From assembly GCA_039680175.1 (NCBI GenBank), contig JBDKTO010000101.1, forward strand, positions 1-38,347: a stretch of 38,347 nt of DNA, read 5' to 3'. This document shows positions 1 through 6,614 of the stretch, in pieces. Below the pieces are notes generated by a model that was not told the origin of the DNA, searched no databases, and worked only from the letters and a program-made list of their open reading frames with translations. Source of the stretch: Veillonellales bacterium. GTDB taxonomy: Bacteria; Bacillota; Negativicutes; JAAYSF01. A program made the position numbers and the translations under genes. Numbering within the stretch: the stretch's first letter is position 1; each line of letters begins with the position of its first letter.

Positions 1-127
1 CTCGCACTCGTGGCAGAAGAAAATAAAACAAGGCTTGGCAATGTCAAAGGTTAGGTTCATGTTAATAATAAATTAGTAATGCCTGGGCAAAGGCTTAAGC
101 TAACGGATTACTTTCTACCGATTCAAG
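1..127. repeat. Terminal direct repeat, left copy (circle join)
   Basis: Bases 1-127 are identical to 38221-38347. The repeat spans the start of the zinc-ribbon gene (ATG complement at 58-60, full copy at 38083-38280) and the 3' end of the 95-376 gene. The reading frames join cleanly across it, so the molecule is a 38,220-bp circle or is circularly permuted. The length of 127 equals a standard largest k-mer of de Bruijn assemblers, so the overlap itself is probably not biological. Confidence 0.95.
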
Positions 128-376
128 TTTAAATAAATTTTCCTCTCCAAGCACTTTGCAGAGATTTCCAGCAAAATATCTAATTGAATTTTGCTGTCTG
201 ACAGAAAAATAATAAGCAACATCCTCTACCATATCCTTTGTGGCTTTTCTTTGAACTGGGTCGTTAATCACACTATCTACTATTGTTAAAAGCTTTCCAA
301 CCATGTCCTTTACGTTACTATAATTTGAATCAAGCAAACCATTGCATAGTTTTTGAGAAACATTTTTCTTTTCCAT
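95..376 (-). CDS. Hypothetical protein, 93 aa
   Basis: I do not recognise this protein. It is a soluble 93-aa protein, probably mostly helical and of mixed charge, with two Cys (residues 11 and 73) and no membrane segment. The start is well supported: an AAAGGAGGAAAA ribosome site lies directly before the ATG. It is the first coding sequence downstream of the structured RNA at 446-626, with about 70 nt between them, so that RNA may be its leader. Its 3' end is duplicated at 38315-38347 because of the circle join. The next gene on the circle is the zinc-ribbon protein that begins at 38280. Confidence 0.75.
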   Translation of the reverse strand: MEKKNVSQKLCNGLLDSNYSNVKDMVGKLLTIVDSVINDPVQRKATKDMVEDVAYYFSVRQQNSIRYFAGNLCKVLGEENLFKLESVESNPLA

Positions 377-445
377 TTTTCCTCCTTTACTTTACTATAC
401 TATAACTAAACTAAACCCAGACATTACTATCATTTTAATTTATAC

Positions 446-626
446 TAACTTGCCTACCACACTGTTGGGTTAGTCATCCGCAGTCCTCAAGTCTTTTTAA
501 GACCCCTGCGTTGGCATCATGGAGAGCTACTCCACATATCCACCCCGCCAAAGACCCGTGTGATTAGGTGTCCGTTCTTTCCGGTAAAGCGTATGACGAG
601 TACGCACCTTTAGCACAGGCAAGTTA
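446..626 (-). ncRNA. Candidate structured noncoding RNA, ~181 nt
   Basis: Nearly every segment of this gap can pair. In plus coordinates: P1 446-455/617-626 (10 bp, TAACTTGCCT with its complement). P2 566-569/606-609 closes a three-way junction with hairpins 572-574/582-584 and 589-593/601-605. P3 is 456-462/558-564 and P4 467-470/554-557. P5 511-515/547-551 encloses hairpin 520-524/530-534. P6 479-483/506-510 encloses 491-495/499-503. One P3 pair is G-U on the minus strand but C-A on the plus strand, so the minus strand is the likely transcript. I could not match it to a known riboswitch, ribozyme, RNase P RNA or tmRNA. It sits between a 56-aa ORF, whose stop codon lies inside P1, and the gene at 376. 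A long structured leader is equally possible. Confidence 0.6.
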
Positions 627-794
627 TATCATCAAATCAAACACATCTATTTTAAGCTCTATGAACAGCTCCCAGACTTTCTTCATCAATAATTCTTGAG
701 TTGGCAGACGGCTATCGTAGACGTTCTTCATACCCTTCTGCAAGTCAAGGAATTTATCGCGTATTTTTTTCTGTTTGTTTGATATGCGTGTCAT
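624..794 (-). CDS. Small hypothetical protein, 56 aa
   Basis: This ORF begins with ATG at 792-794 inside the end of the 754-1086 gene, a 41-nt overlap in another frame, and ends with TAA at 624-626. The product is basic at the N terminus (MTRISNKQKKIRDKF), then amphipathic and helical, ending in a hydrophobic DVFDLMI. No good ribosome site is visible, so translation would depend on coupling to the upstream gene. Its stop codon lies inside the 3'-most bases of helix P1 of the RNA at 446-626 (plus-strand view), so translation and folding could interfere. It could also be a chance ORF. Confidence 0.45.
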   Translation of the reverse strand: MTRISNKQKKIRDKFLDLQKGMKNVYDSRLPTQELLMKKVWELFIELKIDVFDLMI

Positions 795-1086
795 AGAGCC
801 ATTCCGTTTTCTGATTTTGCGTTGCCTGATATACTATCGAACCAAGAATTGTCAACAAGATAGCTACCGCCCACCCTCGTATTTCTTTATGCCCGTCCTT
901 AATCCCTATGATGTCCTTCTCGTGCTGGTCTATCTTCCCACGGTATGCGATACTTTCCTTGACGTGGAGGTCATATTTACCGTTGCGCTTTTCATCAGCT
1001 TCTTTAAGATAATTAAGAGTTTCTCTTATGTTCTTAAATATTTCTTCGTGCTTGCCGATTATTGCTTCGTGATTGATTTCTGCCAT
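754..1086 (-). CDS. Putative holin-associated membrane protein, 110 aa
   Basis: Residues 1-70 are a charged, helical, probably coiled-coil region. One transmembrane segment follows at about 73-90 (GWAVAILLTILGSIVYQA), then a short basic tail. This is the architecture of the small hemolysin XhlA-like proteins that accompany phage holins, but I assign it by shape only. The start is supported by GGAGG 9 nt upstream, inside the preceding 34-aa membrane-protein gene, which it overlaps by 28 nt. Together with the 25-aa and 34-aa genes it forms a small post-fibre cassette, a usual place for lysis genes. Confidence 0.55.
   Translation of the reverse strand: MAEINHEAIIGKHEEIFKNIRETLNYLKEADEKRNGKYDLHVKESIAYRGKIDQHEKDIIGIKDGHKEIRGWAVAILLTILGSIVYQATQNQKTEWLYDTHIKQTEKNTR
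828..855 (-). promoter_or_regulatory. Candidate sigma70-type promoter inside a gene
   Basis: On the minus strand there is TTGACA (850-855), a 16-nt spacer and TATATC (828-833). It lies inside the 754-1086 coding sequence and points toward the 56-aa ORF and the structured RNA. A chance match within the transmembrane codons is possible. I include it because it could drive the RNA separately from the late operon. Confidence 0.35.
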
Positions 1087-1163
1087 TGCTTAAAATCCTC
1101 CATTACCACTCCTATTAAATACCCCGCCGCAAATGCAAACATAAGACCGAGGAAGATGTCCAT
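1059..1163 (-). CDS. Small membrane protein, 34 aa
   Basis: The protein has an N-terminal hydrophobic segment of about 20 residues (IFLGLMFAFAAGYLIGVVME) followed by a short charged tail. It could be a minimal holin or a holin accessory. It overlaps the next gene (start 1086) by 28 nt and carries that gene's GGAGG ribosome site within its own codons, so the two are probably translated together. Its own ribosome site is weak (TTGGGTAAACTA before ATG). Function is inferred only from size and position after the tail fibres. Confidence 0.5.
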   Translation of the reverse strand: MDIFLGLMFAFAAGYLIGVVMEDFKQWQKSITKQ

Positions 1164-1182
1164 TAGTTTACCCAATTGTCTT

Positions 1183-1206
1183 TTATCGCGCGATAAGTGT
1201 TTATCG
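1183..1206. repeat. Overlapping palindromes TTATCG/CGATAA
   Basis: A perfect 14-bp palindrome (TTATCGCGCGATAA, 1183-1196) shares its right arm with a second hairpin, CGATAA-GTGT-TTATCG (1191-1206), giving three copies of one hexamer in alternating orientation. It lies in the ~80-nt gap between the 25-aa and 34-aa ORFs. It could be a protein-binding site or an RNA structure with two alternative hairpins. There is no U-run, so it is not a terminator. Confidence 0.5.
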
Positions 1207-1244
1207 AATATGGTTTTTTAGAAATTATAAACACCTGGGAATCG

Positions 1245-1322
1245 TCAACGGTTGCAGGTCTCGTGCTCCTGGACGACCTGCCAAAGCTTCCCCCAATCCT
1301 GTTCTTTTACATATTCATGCAT
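1245..1322 (-). CDS. Tiny ORF, 25 aa
   Basis: It starts 2 nt after the stop codon of the fibre gene (TAACCATG) and encodes an acidic, helical 25-residue peptide (MHEYVKEQDWGKLWQVVQEHE then TCNR). The text looks like a real protein start, similar in style to small phage proteins found beside holins, but it ends early at a TGA. It may be a genuine mini-protein, a truncated gene, or chance. No strong ribosome site is visible, so it would rely on reinitiation after the fibre gene. Confidence 0.35.
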   Translation of the reverse strand: MHEYVKEQDWGKLWQVVQEHETCNR

Positions 1323-1324
1323 GG

Positions 1325-2983
1325 TTACTGTGCATATATCGGAGAAGCATATCCGCCGCTCCCTGATGCCGGGGGAGCTTCACCGAGGTCTGAAATCGTT
1401 CTATTATTTATATTTGTCGTGCGCGTTAAGACTCCTCCATACCAATCATCAATCGCCTGTGCTGACCCAGACGCATCAATATCTTGAAATGTTATTCCGA
1501 AAACTTTTTCTTCTCCGATCGTTCCCATATACGAAAAGTTTGCGGCTGTACTCTCTACTGTTGAATTTATTATTGTCGGACAACTGCTGTTTATCCCACC
1601 GTATAAATACAGGCTTGTAGAAACGTTCATTTTAGCACCAGGAGAAAGCGACAACGTTGCTCCATCACCCATTTTAAAATGGCTAATCGTAGTATTGTAA
1701 TTGCCAAATAAATTTATATGTCCAGCTGTAGACGATAGCGGTATACTCAATGCTCCATAGAGATTGACCTTGTCTGCGATGAAATCGCTAAGTAGCGTTA
1801 TATTCGCAGTTTTCGTCGTACTGATTAAGGGAAATGTCATTCCGCTTGTGTTGAAAGTGACATTGCCCATTGGATGGAAACCTATTGACGTGTTATCACC
1901 AGTGATGTTTCCTGCAATGTATGTAAACGTATTCCCCTCATATATAAAATCATCATGGATGTTTATTGTTCCTGCAGGGCTGTTTATTGTTATAGGTATT
2001 CTGGGATGATATCCTGTTGTTGTTGACCCTCCAGTCGCATCGATATATCCTGTGCCTGTAAGGACTACCCCGCCGTCACCAATCCAATCTAACCCGACGA
2101 ATGATGCATTTTCTGTTATGTTTATAAAATACCCATTTCCTGTGATATTGACAGCTGATAGAGTCTGGTTAAAAAATTTACAGGTTAAATTACTATTTAG
2201 AATAGCATCATCTCGTATACCGAATTGGTCCCAAACGATTCCATCGGTGTCCAAACGTGCTGCTATAGCAAATGCAGGAACTTGCACTACTGCTCCAGTA
2301 GTAACCACGGTACCAGAAACATAAGTCAACGCCTGTCCAGGAAGGAATAACCCAGAAAAGGTTATAGTTCCGGGGGTATCGATTGTTAAGTTGCTATTGA
2401 AAGTCTGCGCAATCCCCGTTACTGTTCCCGTTCCCTTAAGCGTTACGTTGGTCGTTCCTCCCCACGTAGATGTGCCTGTATGGTTCAATCCACCAAATGC
2501 ATAGAAATTATTATTTACGAAGGTACTGGAACCTATTACCGAGATATTCCCAGTAACATTCCAATCGTCCGCCAATGTCCATGTTCCGCCGTTAAAAATA
2601 AGATTGCCAGAAATGTTTTTTCCGGCAGACGTTATCGTGGCTGTATTTTGCAGTTGTAGATTACCTGTACCAGTTATAGTCATACCCGAATTGAATTTCG
2701 TTGTAGTAGTAACCGTTAGCAATGTTTCTGGACTGAACGTCATCGTGTTCGTATAATTTTCTAAATTAAGGATAGAGCATACCTGATTTGTCGCATTGAT
2801 AGTTACCGGACCACTTGTGCCATCTGCCTGTGCAACCACGGTGTCGGATGTAGTGGGGATAGCCGCACCACCCCACGTTGCTGTATCCCCCCAGTTACCA
2901 CCCGTATCAGATATAGTCTTTATTGCCGCCTGAACATTACCGCACGCAAGAAGTAAAGCCAATAATAAAAATAATTTCTTCAT
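1325..2983 (-). CDS. Signal-peptide tail fibre/adhesin, beta-helix-like, 552 aa
   Basis: An N-terminal Sec signal (MKKLFLLLALLLACGNVQA) is followed by a long Gly/Thr/Asn/Ser-rich region with short beta-strand repeats (patterns such as TGTGNL, GTWTL, NVTGNISV). This is typical of right-handed beta-helix or autotransporter-like adhesins and phage spikes. The LLAC before Gly could also act as a weak lipobox. About two dozen Asn-X-Ser/Thr triplets are present. The C terminus is Gly/Ser/Pro-rich. The start codon overlaps the stop of the upstream fibre gene (TGATG), so translation is coupled and both are probably parts of one receptor-binding apparatus. An exported adhesin that is not part of the virion is the alternative. 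Confidence 0.6.
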   Translation of the reverse strand: MKKLFLLLALLLACGNVQAAIKTISDTGGNWGDTATWGGAAIPTTSDTVVAQADGTSGPVTINATNQVCSILNLENYTNTMTFSPETLLTVTTTTKFNSGMTITGTGNLQLQNTATITSAGKNISGNLIFNGGTWTLADDWNVTGNISVIGSSTFVNNNFYAFGGLNHTGTSTWGGTTNVTLKGTGTVTGIAQTFNSNLTIDTPGTITFSGLFLPGQALTYVSGTVVTTGAVVQVPAFAIAARLDTDGIVWDQFGIRDDAILNSNLTCKFFNQTLSAVNITGNGYFINITENASFVGLDWIGDGGVVLTGTGYIDATGGSTTTGYHPRIPITINSPAGTINIHDDFIYEGNTFTYIAGNITGDNTSIGFHPMGNVTFNTSGMTFPLISTTKTANITLLSDFIADKVNLYGALSIPLSSTAGHINLFGNYNTTISHFKMGDGATLSLSPGAKMNVSTSLYLYGGINSSCPTIINSTVESTAANFSYMGTIGEEKVFGITFQDIDASGSAQAIDDWYGGVLTRTTNINNRTISDLGEAPPASGSGGYASPIYAQ

Positions 2984-5016
2984 CAGTTCTTATATCCTCG
3001 GATTGTAACGGTAATCTTTTTTACCGTACCAAAAGCTGTAAGATTAGCCCTAAGGATATCCCCAGCATTCCAAACAGTAGTCCACCCAGTCAAATCAGTA
3101 GAGGTATTCCTCTGGTTACTGTTCAAATTTATAGGATTAGTACCATCTACATTTTGAGCAACTAATACAGGTAAAGTAGTATTCTTATATAGCTTAACAG
3201 TAGCGCTACCTGAAGCATCCCCCATTATGGCCCATTCTGTAGCGGTAAAGTTCCAAGGTAATGAGGGGTTTTCTGATGTTGAGTTGGTGGCGTTAACGAA
3301 CAGCGTAGAAACCCCGTCGCCTATTGTAAAAGTCAGAGAAGCCCTTTTAATATCAGACGAATTACTGACTGCATCATCTGTCACAGAATTTACTGAATAA
3401 TTAGCCACACCAGTCAATCCAGCGCCTGTGCCGCCTATAGCGAGTTTTCCGTCTACCGTTGCATTATCAGGTATGCCATCTAATTGAGAGCCATTACCGT
3501 AATAAAATTCTCCAGCGGTAATGTTCTTTGTGGTGTTGAGTTGATACGTCCAGTTGATATCGGCAGTTTCATTGTCGGTGAAACTGACGTATGTTCCTGC
3601 GCCGCCTGTCGTGTCTTTAGCGTTGATAGTTATATTGACAAACCCCGTTGTGGTGTCATTTTCCACTACAATATCAGTAATGTTCTCGCCAGCTATAAAT
3701 CGGGCTCGCGGTTGAGTGAAATTTATCGTTGAGTTTCCGAAGGCTGATGTTTCATTCACCCACGTTTTATTGTCGGTATTGTTCCAGGTTATTTTCTCGG
3801 ACGGGGTAACAAACACCCTTGCCGCCGTTTCGGTAATGTCATTAGCGTATAGTCCGCTGATAGTGGTATTTCCGTGATTATGGCTGTTATCTCCAACCAC
3901 GGTTGCGTTAGGAGTGCCAGTTACGTCTCCTAACAGAGCGGTATTATTTATTTTGGTAGTGTTCCAATCGGCATCAGTACCGCCTATATTGTGGAAATCA
4001 TTCGAGAGTGCGGACTTAATATTCGTGTCATTTGTAGCGTTGTAATCGTGGAAGGCCAGAGAGTGATTATATGAGGCGTTCCAGTTAGTTTTTTCCGAAG
4101 AGGTTACAAATTTATTCGTAGTCCCCTCTGTGATAGTGTCGGTATTATTGCGGGAAGTGTTAAAAAAATACTGGTCTGTAAGGGTTTTGTTATAATAATT
4201 AGTTTTATCGGCAGCCCAGGTATCATTTAACCAGGTCTTATTTCCCGTAGCGTTCCAGCTTATTTTTTCCGCAGGGGTAACCAGCACCCAGCTTGAGCCT
4301 TGCGATAAATCATCGGTATCATTGCGGGTAACGTTAAAAATAAAAGCGTGAGTGTCTATGTTTGTCTTGTTATAATAATTCGCTTTGTCAGCCTGCCATG
4401 TATCATTGACCCACGTATTGTTAGCAGTGTTATTCCACTTCGTCTTTTCAGCGGCAGTAACATGGATAGTGGTGTTGCCCGTATGTGCCGTGAAATTTGT
4501 TTCATTGGCATATCCAGCGGAAGCATGATTACCCCAACTATACGCTGTTGCCCCATTGGTAACGTTGGTGTTCGCGTCAGTATCAGCATCGGTATAATTA
4601 GAAGTACCATATCCGGCGGCGGCATGGTCGCCCCAGCCGAAAGCAGAATCCCAGTTTGTAGCATTGGTGGCTGAATAGGTACTGTTCTTAATAAACCCTG
4701 TACTGTCCCAAGAGGCAAAGTAGTCGGCGTTCACAGAGCCAAGTTGGGAAACGTTGCCTGTGCCGGAGGCGGTTGAAGAAAAAGTATAATTAACTCCGTC
4801 TGTGGAATTAGTCGCTACAATCGCTATATTCGCGCCAGAGATAAAATTTACTTTTGAATTGTTGCCTACATCGACGGATTGGTTTCGGTAGGTGGTAAGG
4901 GAAACTCCACTTTCATAATAATCAAGTTTCCCTGTATGCGGGTTAAATTTCCAATCAGCGAAACAAGCCAATGGAATCAATATTATAACAAATAATAGCA
5001 AAATTATCTTTTTCAT
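2983..5016 (-). CDS. Signal-peptide tail fibre with repeats, 677 aa
   Basis: Residues 1-20 look like a Sec signal peptide (MKKIILLLFVIILIPLACFA). The mature start, DWKFNPHTGKLDYYES, resembles the N-terminal motif of many phage tail fibres. Repeats follow of the kind common in fibre shafts: AYSWGNHASAGY, VTAAEKTKWNN, VTPAEKISWN, TSSEKTNWN, VTPSEKITWNN. The C-terminal ~120 residues look like a beta-sandwich tip. Asn-X-Ser/Thr triplets are extremely frequent, roughly 55 by eye. The probable role is receptor recognition. A signal peptide on a fibre is unexpected, since fibres normally assemble in the cytoplasm. No clear ribosome site precedes the ATG. Confidence 0.7.
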   Translation of the reverse strand: MKKIILLLFVIILIPLACFADWKFNPHTGKLDYYESGVSLTTYRNQSVDVGNNSKVNFISGANIAIVATNSTDGVNYTFSSTASGTGNVSQLGSVNADYFASWDSTGFIKNSTYSATNATNWDSAFGWGDHAAAGYGTSNYTDADTDANTNVTNGATAYSWGNHASAGYANETNFTAHTGNTTIHVTAAEKTKWNNTANNTWVNDTWQADKANYYNKTNIDTHAFIFNVTRNDTDDLSQGSSWVLVTPAEKISWNATGNKTWLNDTWAADKTNYYNKTLTDQYFFNTSRNNTDTITEGTTNKFVTSSEKTNWNASYNHSLAFHDYNATNDTNIKSALSNDFHNIGGTDADWNTTKINNTALLGDVTGTPNATVVGDNSHNHGNTTISGLYANDITETAARVFVTPSEKITWNNTDNKTWVNETSAFGNSTINFTQPRARFIAGENITDIVVENDTTTGFVNITINAKDTTGGAGTYVSFTDNETADINWTYQLNTTKNITAGEFYYGNGSQLDGIPDNATVDGKLAIGGTGAGLTGVANYSVNSVTDDAVSNSSDIKRASLTFTIGDGVSTLFVNATNSTSENPSLPWNFTATEWAIMGDASGSATVKLYKNTTLPVLVAQNVDGTNPINLNSNQRNTSTDLTGWTTVWNAGDILRANLTAFGTVKKITVTIRGYKN

Positions 5017-5021
5017 AATTT

Positions 5022-5369
5022 TTAGAATATTTCACTGAAAATATCATAAGTAAGACCAGCCCTACCTGTCCATGCGGTTGCGTATGCGGTTGCTCCTTTG
5101 CAATAAGTATACGTTTGATCGCCGGTAGTTGTTTCCTCTTTCATAATGTACCAGTTTCCATCAGCGTCTAAATAACCGTAATATTTGACAGCAGCATCAG
5201 CATCAACATCACTTATTTTGTATTTCGCCGTGGGGTCGCTTCCTAAAACATCGCCTCCGCTTCCGATGAGGATAACTTTAAAACCAAAGTCGCTGCCTAA
5301 TTTTTCTATAACCTTTCCTATTAGTTCGCTTTCGTGAGCATACTCACCGTATTTAGTCAACCCACCCAT
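5022..5369 (-). CDS. Putative tail-associated protein, 115 aa
   Basis: A small acidic protein with a phage-like style: an N-terminal helix (TKYGEYAHESELIGKVIEKLG), then beta-rich text with KYYGYLDADGNWYIMKEETT and a C-terminal ATAWTGRAGLTYD. Such sequences occur in structural or tail-tip proteins next to fibres, but I cannot name a family. A strong AAAGGAGAAATAAACT ribosome site precedes the ATG. It lies 5 nt before the 677-aa fibre gene and 3 nt after the coiled-coil gene, so it belongs to the fibre operon. Confidence 0.55.
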   Translation of the reverse strand: MGGLTKYGEYAHESELIGKVIEKLGSDFGFKVILIGSGGDVLGSDPTAKYKISDVDADAAVKYYGYLDADGNWYIMKEETTTGDQTYTYCKGATAYATAWTGRAGLTYDIFSEIF

Positions 5370-5372
5370 AGT

Positions 5373-6209
5373 TTATTTCTCCTTTAATTCCTCTATCGTC
5401 TTTTTATTCTCAAGATTTTTTTGTGCTTTCTTTACCCTTAACCTGTCAGCCTCAACCTCTTTAGCAATAGATTCAAGCTCCGATTCTTTTTCAATCAAAT
5501 CTTTCTCTCTTCTCTCAACCGCCGTAAGCCTATTTTCTGCGTCTTTAAGCGTAGCTTCCGCTCTCTTTAATTTCTCATCAGAAAGAGAAAGGTTGTCTTT
5601 GACGCTTTTTTCTTTTTCATCAACGGTAGTCTTCAGCTCTATATATTCCTGCATTTTTTTATCGAGGATATTCTTTTCTGCAATGAGCAAGGCGCATTGT
5701 TTTGCGGCTTCGTCTTTGCTTTTTAAGTTCTCCGCTTCCTGCATTTTAAGCAATTCTTTACCCACCTCTATTTCACCCTTGATAACGAGCAACGCTTTCT
5801 TTTCTTCCCCGATTTTGAATAGGTCAAGGGCAACCACTCTCTCCGCCTCTGCCTTTTTTACCTTGATAATTTCATCTAAAGCGTATGTTTCCTGGCGGCG
5901 GTTGTTTATCCCTATGTCAAGAGCCTTGATCTGCTCATTAAGGTTGTTGATATTATCGGATAAGGAAGTTTTATTTATTTTCAACTTTTCAATTTCCTTG
6001 GAGCATTTTTCTGCCTCGACCACTACTTTTGAAAGTGACATTTCGGCTCCTTCTCTTTTTTGATTAACTTCCTGCTCTTTCTTGATTTCCTTTTTAATAT
6101 TATCTTTAAGCTGCTCCAAAAATTTGCTTGCGCTATCAATTTCTGTTTTAAGCTGTTCTAAAAATCTGCTTGCGTCTTTAACCTTGTCTTCGATATTCTG
6201 TTCAACCAT
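5373..6209 (-). CDS. Long coiled-coil protein, 278 aa
   Basis: The whole protein is Lys/Glu/Leu-rich heptad text without Pro or Gly interruptions and without a membrane segment, so it should form an extended coiled coil about 250 residues long. The N terminus holds a short internal duplication (ASRFLEQLKTEID then ASKFLEQLKDNIK). It heads the tail-fibre operon and has a strong AAAAAGGAGGATAT site before ATG. A fibre stalk, fibre adaptor or assembly chaperone would fit the position. No sequence family is recognised. Confidence 0.65.
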   Translation of the reverse strand: MVEQNIEDKVKDASRFLEQLKTEIDSASKFLEQLKDNIKKEIKKEQEVNQKREGAEMSLSKVVVEAEKCSKEIEKLKINKTSLSDNINNLNEQIKALDIGINNRRQETYALDEIIKVKKAEAERVVALDLFKIGEEKKALLVIKGEIEVGKELLKMQEAENLKSKDEAAKQCALLIAEKNILDKKMQEYIELKTTVDEKEKSVKDNLSLSDEKLKRAEATLKDAENRLTAVERREKDLIEKESELESIAKEVEADRLRVKKAQKNLENKKTIEELKEK

Positions 6210-6270
6210 ATATCCTCCTTTTTAAAAATCGCTCCACGTTTCGTTTCCAGCCCTTTTCGATTTCAGCCAT
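6202..6270 (-). CDS. Tiny basic leader ORF, 22 aa
   Basis: The ORF encodes MAEIEKGWKRNVERFLKRRI plus YG, an amphipathic basic helix, and ends 8 nt inside the coiled-coil gene in another frame. Its codons contain that gene's ribosome site (AAAGGAGGATAT), so it could act as a leader peptide coupling translation. A G-run upstream (GGGGGGG) is a poor ribosome site. It reads like real protein but is short enough to be chance. Confidence 0.35.
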   Translation of the reverse strand: MAEIEKGWKRNVERFLKRRIYG

Positions 6271-6300
6271 ACCAAGTACAGCCCCCCCTATTTTTACATC

Positions 6301-6330
6301 AAAAAAGCATTGAAAACATTACGCTTTTTG
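6301..6330. terminator. A/T-flanked hairpin, possible bidirectional terminator
   Basis: AAAAAGC (6302-6308) pairs with GCTTTTT (6323-6329) around a 14-nt loop, giving a U-run at the 3' side on either strand. The stem is weak (only two GC pairs), so efficiency is doubtful. It sits upstream of the fibre operon, between it and the regulatory stretch. Confidence 0.35.
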
Positions 6331-6369
6331 AGCCACTTTTAAGGGGTTTAAGACATTTACCATTATTGA

Positions 6370-6399
6370 TAGTCATTAGTAGTCATTATTTATCATTCC
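6370..6399. repeat. 10-bp-period direct repeats (TAGTCATTAG type)
   Basis: Units TAGTCATTAG (6370), TAGTCATTAT (6380) and a degenerate TTATCATTCC (6390) follow one another at exactly 10 bp, one helical turn. This is what a protein binding cooperatively on one face of the DNA would need. The array lies in the regulatory gap between the fibre operon and the plus-strand promoter at 6502. The remainder of 6271-6500 shows only AT-rich sequence with no convincing gene. Confidence 0.45.
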
Positions 6400-6501
6400 A
6401 CGTCAGTAAAGCGCACAAAAACAGGATAAAAAAGCACATAGGCATTGCGAAAACAGAGAAAATAAGGCACTCGGAGAACCGGATAGCCCTTTTTATTTTG
6501 C

Positions 6502-6529
6502 TTGACTTTTTTAAGATTTTAGATATCAT
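6502..6529 (+). promoter_or_regulatory. Candidate sigma70-type promoter for short RNA
   Basis: TTGACT (6502-6507), a 16-nt spacer and TATCAT (6524-6529) on the plus strand. Initiation would fall near 6536, and a strong terminator lies 75 nt further on. It is one of few plus-strand promoter-like sites, and the transcript would contain no obvious ORF. Confidence 0.5.
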
Positions 6530-6535
6530 AAAGTT

Positions 6536-6611
6536 GCCTTAAAAACGACTAAAATAACCTGGTTTTCTTTCTTGTCGCCGGTTTACTTAGTCGTTTTCCG
6601 GCGACTTTTTT
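6536..6611 (+). ncRNA. Candidate ~75-nt regulatory RNA with competing hairpins
   Basis: Between the promoter at 6502 and a U-run, two perfect helices interleave: 6542-6552 with 6587-6597 (11 bp, AAAACGACTAA/TTAGTCGTTTT) and 6574-6581 with 6598-6605 (8 bp, GTCGCCGG/CCGGCGAC). The second is an intrinsic terminator. The 3' arm of the first lies within its loop, so the two must compete or form a pseudoknot. No ORF is seen. It could be a trans-acting small RNA or an attenuator upstream of the plus-strand gene at 6846. Confidence 0.55.
6574..6611 (+). terminator. Intrinsic terminator
   Basis: An 8-bp perfect GC-rich stem (GTCGCCGG/CCGGCGAC, 6574-6581 and 6598-6605) with a 16-nt loop is followed directly by TTTTTT (6606-6611). 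It ends the short plus-strand RNA. The loop holds TTAGTCGTTTT, complementary to 6542-6552. Confidence 0.75.
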
Positions 6612-6614
6612 ATG

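Noticed and set aside
1-127. Biological direct terminal repeat of a T7-like phage
   Set aside because: The length equals a standard assembly k-mer and gene order runs through it; no other sign of a fixed end.
446-626. tRNA, tmRNA, hammerhead or known riboswitch
   Set aside because: The fold lacks a 7-bp acceptor with T-arm, a hammerhead core, and the conserved blocks of the riboswitch families I know.
4356-4718. 120-aa and 108-aa ORFs inside the fibre gene
   Set aside because: They are alternative-frame readings of the repeated fibre sequence, without ribosome sites or protein-like composition.
5593-6063. 156-aa plus-strand ORF
   Set aside because: Antisense of the coiled-coil gene; Leu/Ser/Phe-rich text is what the complement of Lys/Glu codons gives.
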